11,409 bases of DNA from Chitinophagaceae bacterium (GTDB taxonomy: Bacteria; Bacteroidota; Bacteroidia; Chitinophagales; Chitinophagaceae), in the NCBI GenBank assembly GCA_030151745.1, contig JASLDA010000276.1, positions 1 through 11,409 of the forward strand, given 5' to 3'. How positions within the stretch are numbered: the first letter of the stretch is position 1; the number at the start of each line of letters is the position of its first letter. Below, in pieces: positions 9,101-11,409 of this stretch. Position numbers and translations under genes: made by a program. Under the pieces are notes generated by a model. The model saw only the letters and a list, made by a program, of their open reading frames with translations. It searched no databases and was not told the DNA's origin.

Positions 9101-11407
9101 GAACTGAGCCTGGCGATCGACGACTACGGCAATGTGCTGCAATCGGCGCAGGTGGTCTATGGACGGGAGCATATCCCGGCAGATCTGCCTGCAGTAGTTC
9201 AGGCGGAGCAGGCCAGGATGCACATCGTCGTTTCGGAGCTGAGCTATACGGACGACAAGATTACGACGGCCCAGTACCGGCTGCGGCTGCCTGCATCGGC
9301 GAAGAGCTTCGAAGTGACCGGCATCACCCCGGCCGCGGCGCTCTGGACGGTCGACGAGCTGGCCTTCGAGATTGCCCTGGCGCCGGAGATCGATTTCCTG
9401 GCGACACCCGGGAGCGGTACAAAACGCCTGTTGAGCAGTGTCCGGACAATCTACCTGGCCAATGACGGGATAACTCCGCTGGCCCTCGGCAAGATCGATA
9501 CCCTGGCCCTACCCTGCGAACAATATCAGCTCGCCTTCAGCCCGGGCTTTACGGCATCGGGCGGGCCTTTCGCCGGGAAGGTGGACGCGGCGAAGCTGGC
9601 CGAAGGCGGCTACCGCGACCTGGACGGGAACGGCAGCTACTGGCTGCCTTCCGGCACGGCGGAATATGTCGATCTCTCGACCGGACTCGGCAATCCGGCC
9701 ACCAGCTTTTATACCCCGGTCTTCTTCGTCGATCCCTTCGGTAAGAAGACCAAGGTCGAGTACAAGTACTGGATGCTCCCCTGGCGCGTGACCGACGCCC
9801 TGGGCAATGTCTCTCAGGCAGACGCCTTCGAATGGCGCCTGCTGCTGCCGGCGCGGATGACCGACATGAACGACAATGTCAGCGAGATCCTTTATGACAC
9901 CCTCGGCATGCCCGCGGCCATGGCCGTCGAAGGCAAGGTGACGGTCAACGCCGGCGTGAGCACGACGGAAGCCGATAACCTCGACGGCATCGACCTGGAC
10001 GACGAGGCCACGCAGGCCATGTTTTGGAGCGATCCCCAGGCCTATGCCGCGGCCCTGCTGGGCAACGCCACCATGCGCTGCATCTACGACCTGAACGCCA
10101 GTCCCCTGGCCGTAGCCATGATCGGGCGGGAGCGTCACCTGAACGACGGCTACCGCAGCCCCGTGCTGGTGCGCATCACCTATACCGACGGGCTCGGCCG
10201 CGTGGCCATGCACAAGGTGCAGGCCGATGACGATCCCCTCATCGGGGGCGAGCGCTGGACCGGCTCCGGCAAGACCGTCTACAACAACAAGGGCAAGGCC
10301 GTGCTCCAGTACGAGCCCTACTTCAGCTCCACCCACTTCTATGACCCGGCCATACAGGCCGCCTATGCCGGCGTGGGTCCCCGCCTGCACTACGATCCCC
10401 TGGGACGCGCCTGGAAGACCGAGATGCCCGACGGCACCTTAAGCTATACGGCCTGGGATAGCTGGGGCCAGACCGCCTACGATCCAGTGGATGCCCTCGG
10501 CACCTGGTTCGGTCCCCCGGGGATCGCCCGGTTCGTCAGCCGCAGCACCTGGTACGATGCCCGCATCGCACTGGCCGCAGGATCCGGCGAGCGGGACGCG
10601 GCCGAAAAAGCCGCCATCCATGCCGACACCCCCTCGAAGGTCCACTTCGACAGCCTCGGACGGCCGTTCTACACCGTGCAGCACAACCGCACACCCGACG
10701 GGGCCGGAGGATGGACCGACCAGTTCATCGCCGGCTACGAGACCCTCGACATTACCGGCAACCGCCTGGAGGTGACCGACGGCCGCGGCCTGAAGCCGCT
10801 GCGCTATAGATACAACCTGCTCAAGGCCCCCGTCTTCCAGCACAGCATCGACGGCGGGGACAGCTATGCCCTGCTCGACGTTTCCGGCCAGCCCCTCTAC
10901 AGCTGGGATGCCGCCGGGAGGGAATTCCACTTCGTCTATGACGACCTGCGGCGGCCGCTCAAGCACTGGGGCGACGGCAGGCTGCTCACCAATACCATCT
11001 ATGGCGAGAACGTCGCCAACGACAAGGCCCTGAACCTGCGCGGACAGGTACTGGCCAGCTACGATGGCGCCGGCAAGCACTACGTGGAGGAATACGACTT
11101 CAAAGGCATCCCCAGGCGCAGCTATATGCGCCTGCTGAGCAACGGGCAGACCGCCGATGCCGACTGGAACGTCTTGAACGGCACAGCCCTGGTAAGCGAC
11201 GAGACCTTCTTCACCGAAGTCCGGAGCGATGCACTGGGGCGGCCGAGGCGCATGGACAGCGGGCGTATCCTCGGCTCCGGTACGACCACCACCGAGCATA
11301 ACATCACCCCTAACACCTACGGCACACACGACCCGCCAACAACCAACAAAGCCGAAACGGACACCTACACGACAGAAACCAACCACAATGCCCAACCAAA
11401 TCACTAG
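6152..11407 (+). CDS. Tc toxin TcB/TcC-type protein: SpvB, TcdB-middle and Rhs domains; 3' end truncated or corrupted
   Basis: Cocoon component of a Tc toxin: TcB, probably the front part of a TcB-TcC fusion. ATG 6152 is the first ATG in a frame that stays open upstream across the gap, and the protein starts as TcB/SpvB proteins usually do. Residues about 48-130 hold the SpvB signature (LPKGGGALKGIDEKF, SPGRGGFSPALSLSYNSGGG, FGLGWGLSLPSIQRKTD). FG-GAP/VCBS-like propeller strands appear at about 445, 495, 548-561 (DLDGDGRPD), 607-620 (DMNGDGLTD) and 663-675 (DISGTGAPD). TcdB middle N-type sequence spans about 590-840 and middle C-type sequence about 868-1010. Rhs-like strands follow at about 1248, 1414 (YDPLGRAWKTEMPDG), 1498, 1554, 1595, 1649 (YDFKGIPRRS) and 1692 (SDALGRPRRMDSG). 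After about residue 1707 the family pattern breaks down and a TAG follows at 11405. The Rhs core and the variable toxin expected downstream are absent. The gene acts with the TcA encoded upstream. Confidence 0.93.
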   Translation: MSVEKKPAAAGQAAHGKSGDVYPLDRYTAQPKGEQQQDSPYYQSKAPSIELPKGGGALKGIDEKFTVNAVNGTSSLDVPLPLSPGRGGFSPALSLSYNSGGGNSEFGLGWGLSLPSIQRKTDKKLPRYDDANNSDVFLLAGAEDLVPALDANGIPLPETYAGNYRIRRFRPRIEGLFARIELIHNITKPGSWWRVTTRDNITTWYGLSAGSRLADPADPGRVFRWLPELVCDHKGNVQHYLYADEDLQDVGGPAERNHLNGAAPIANKYLKQVNYNNAVPWFSSNSNVYGPTPPDTGIGWTMQLVLDYGDHSSPSLLGADRPWNCRGDAFSDFHAGFEIRTYRRCRRAMMFHTFAELNDGLPTLVRSLELVYEHDSNPAGTLTEADYITTILQHGHSRTADGAYLTKSLPPITLTHQPLRWDTTLHSVSPKDAEHSPQGLTGPYQWTDLLGEGLPGILSEQASGWFYKRNLGEGHFTPAMPVSPKPSLRGLGQALQWQDLNADGSRQLVSRDRSLPGYFELNDDQQWEPFQPFPSNVNIDWNSPYTHLLDLDGDGRPDILLTREAAWTWYHNEGTDGIAPGGQSFTALDEERGPRLLLDNHVQRIFLADMNGDGLTDLVRISNGDICYWPNKGYGKFGAKVAMAGAPRFDNPDDYNPQHLTLADISGTGAPDLIYLGSNRCSAWINLAGNGWSEAYEINPLPGTDTYSKIAVLDFLGNGTGCIVWSSPLPQHAHAPIRYIDLMGGVKPYLMLSYENGMGKKVSLEYRSSSGFYLDDEKAGRPWASRLPFPVQCVSEIVTEDSVSETRYTQRYSYHHGYYDHEEREFRGFGRVDTIDTERAAYFQGPVLAGQQDLDQAPVLTLTWYHTGAWMREHSLLDQFGAEYFRFEHWDEARVIADIPSGLNPQELCEAHRALKGSPLRQEVYALDGSGQEHIPYTVTASAYGVKMLQAQAGNRHAVFYAYRQENVAFNCERNAADPRISHELSLAIDDYGNVLQSAQVVYGREHIPADLPAVVQAEQARMHIVVSELSYTDDKITTAQYRLRLPASAKSFEVTGITPAAALWTVDELAFEIALAPEIDFLATPGSGTKRLLSSVRTIYLANDGITPLALGKIDTLALPCEQYQLAFSPGFTASGGPFAGKVDAAKLAEGGYRDLDGNGSYWLPSGTAEYVDLSTGLGNPATSFYTPVFFVDPFGKKTKVEYKYWMLPWRVTDALGNVSQADAFEWRLLLPARMTDMNDNVSEILYDTLGMPAAMAVEGKVTVNAGVSTTEADNLDGIDLDDEATQAMFWSDPQAYAAALLGNATMRCIYDLNASPLAVAMIGRERHLNDGYRSPVLVRITYTDGLGRVAMHKVQADDDPLIGGERWTGSGKTVYNNKGKAVLQYEPYFSSTHFYDPAIQAAYAGVGPRLHYDPLGRAWKTEMPDGTLSYTAWDSWGQTAYDPVDALGTWFGPPGIARFVSRSTWYDARIALAAGSGERDAAEKAAIHADTPSKVHFDSLGRPFYTVQHNRTPDGAGGWTDQFIAGYETLDITGNRLEVTDGRGLKPLRYRYNLLKAPVFQHSIDGGDSYALLDVSGQPLYSWDAAGREFHFVYDDLRRPLKHWGDGRLLTNTIYGENVANDKALNLRGQVLASYDGAGKHYVEEYDFKGIPRRSYMRLLSNGQTADADWNVLNGTALVSDETFFTEVRSDALGRPRRMDSGRILGSGTTTTEHNITPNTYGTHDPPTTNKAETDTYTTETNHNAQPNH

Positions 11408-11409
11408 CC
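11270..11409 (+). other. A/C-rich degenerate 3' tail of the Rhs coding sequence (suspected sequence error)
   Basis: From about 11281 to the end (129 bases) I count 15 G and 9 T, so about 81% is A or C, while the 60 bases before (11221-11280) contain 26 G. The in-frame translation turns Thr/Asn-rich and loses the Rhs pattern, although TDTYTTETNHN still looks like a damaged form of the usual Rhs TYTYDANHN strand. The frame then ends in TAG two bases before the window edge. The composition break is direct; low-quality contig-end sequence is the likeliest explanation. Confidence 0.6.

Noticed and set aside
6677..10390. Long - strand open frames opposite the TcB/TcC gene (such as 6677-7792, 7832-9223, 9509-10390)
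   Set aside because: They are shadows of the strongly supported + strand gene, with low-complexity composition and no family motifs.

Overview
The window holds most of a Tc-type (ABC-type) toxin-complex locus, all on the + strand: a 5'-truncated TcA subunit gene (1-5600), a 92-codon gene of unknown function (5613-5891), a 260-bp GC-rich gap with strong inverted repeats (5892-6151), and a TcB/TcC-type SpvB/Rhs gene (6152-11407) whose 3' end is cut off or damaged by the window edge. Almost all remaining open frames, including a 1743-codon frame antisense to the TcA gene, are GC-driven shadows.

The genes fit one machine. In characterised Tc toxins, five TcA chains form a bell-shaped translocation channel that binds the target cell. 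TcB and the conserved part of TcC form a hollow Rhs cocoon that sits on the TcA funnel. The variable C-terminus of TcC is the enzyme that is released and injected. Here the TcA C-terminal half (shell remainder, neuraminidase-like region, coiled-coil pore, TcB-binding region) and the TcB part (SpvB domain, FG-GAP-like propeller, TcdB middle domains, Rhs strands) are clearly recognisable. The cargo enzyme itself is not in the window.

Three things depart from the textbook layout. The TcA protein does not end at its TcB-binding region but carries a further ~240-residue LamG/concanavalin A-like domain. A small unknown gene lies 12 bp behind TcA. TcA plus the small gene is separated from TcB/TcC by two long hairpins that could terminate or attenuate transcription, which would suit the 5:1 subunit stoichiometry. 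The last ~130 bases turn abruptly A/C-rich and the encoded Rhs sequence degenerates, which looks more like a poor sequence end than biology.

Organism: a Gram-negative, high-GC (roughly 60%) bacterium. Neither visible gene start has a Shine-Dalgarno sequence, and the TcB/TcC ATG is preceded by an AT-rich stretch. That is common in Bacteroidota, so a high-GC Bacteroidota member is my tentative guess, but there is no taxonomic marker in the window.
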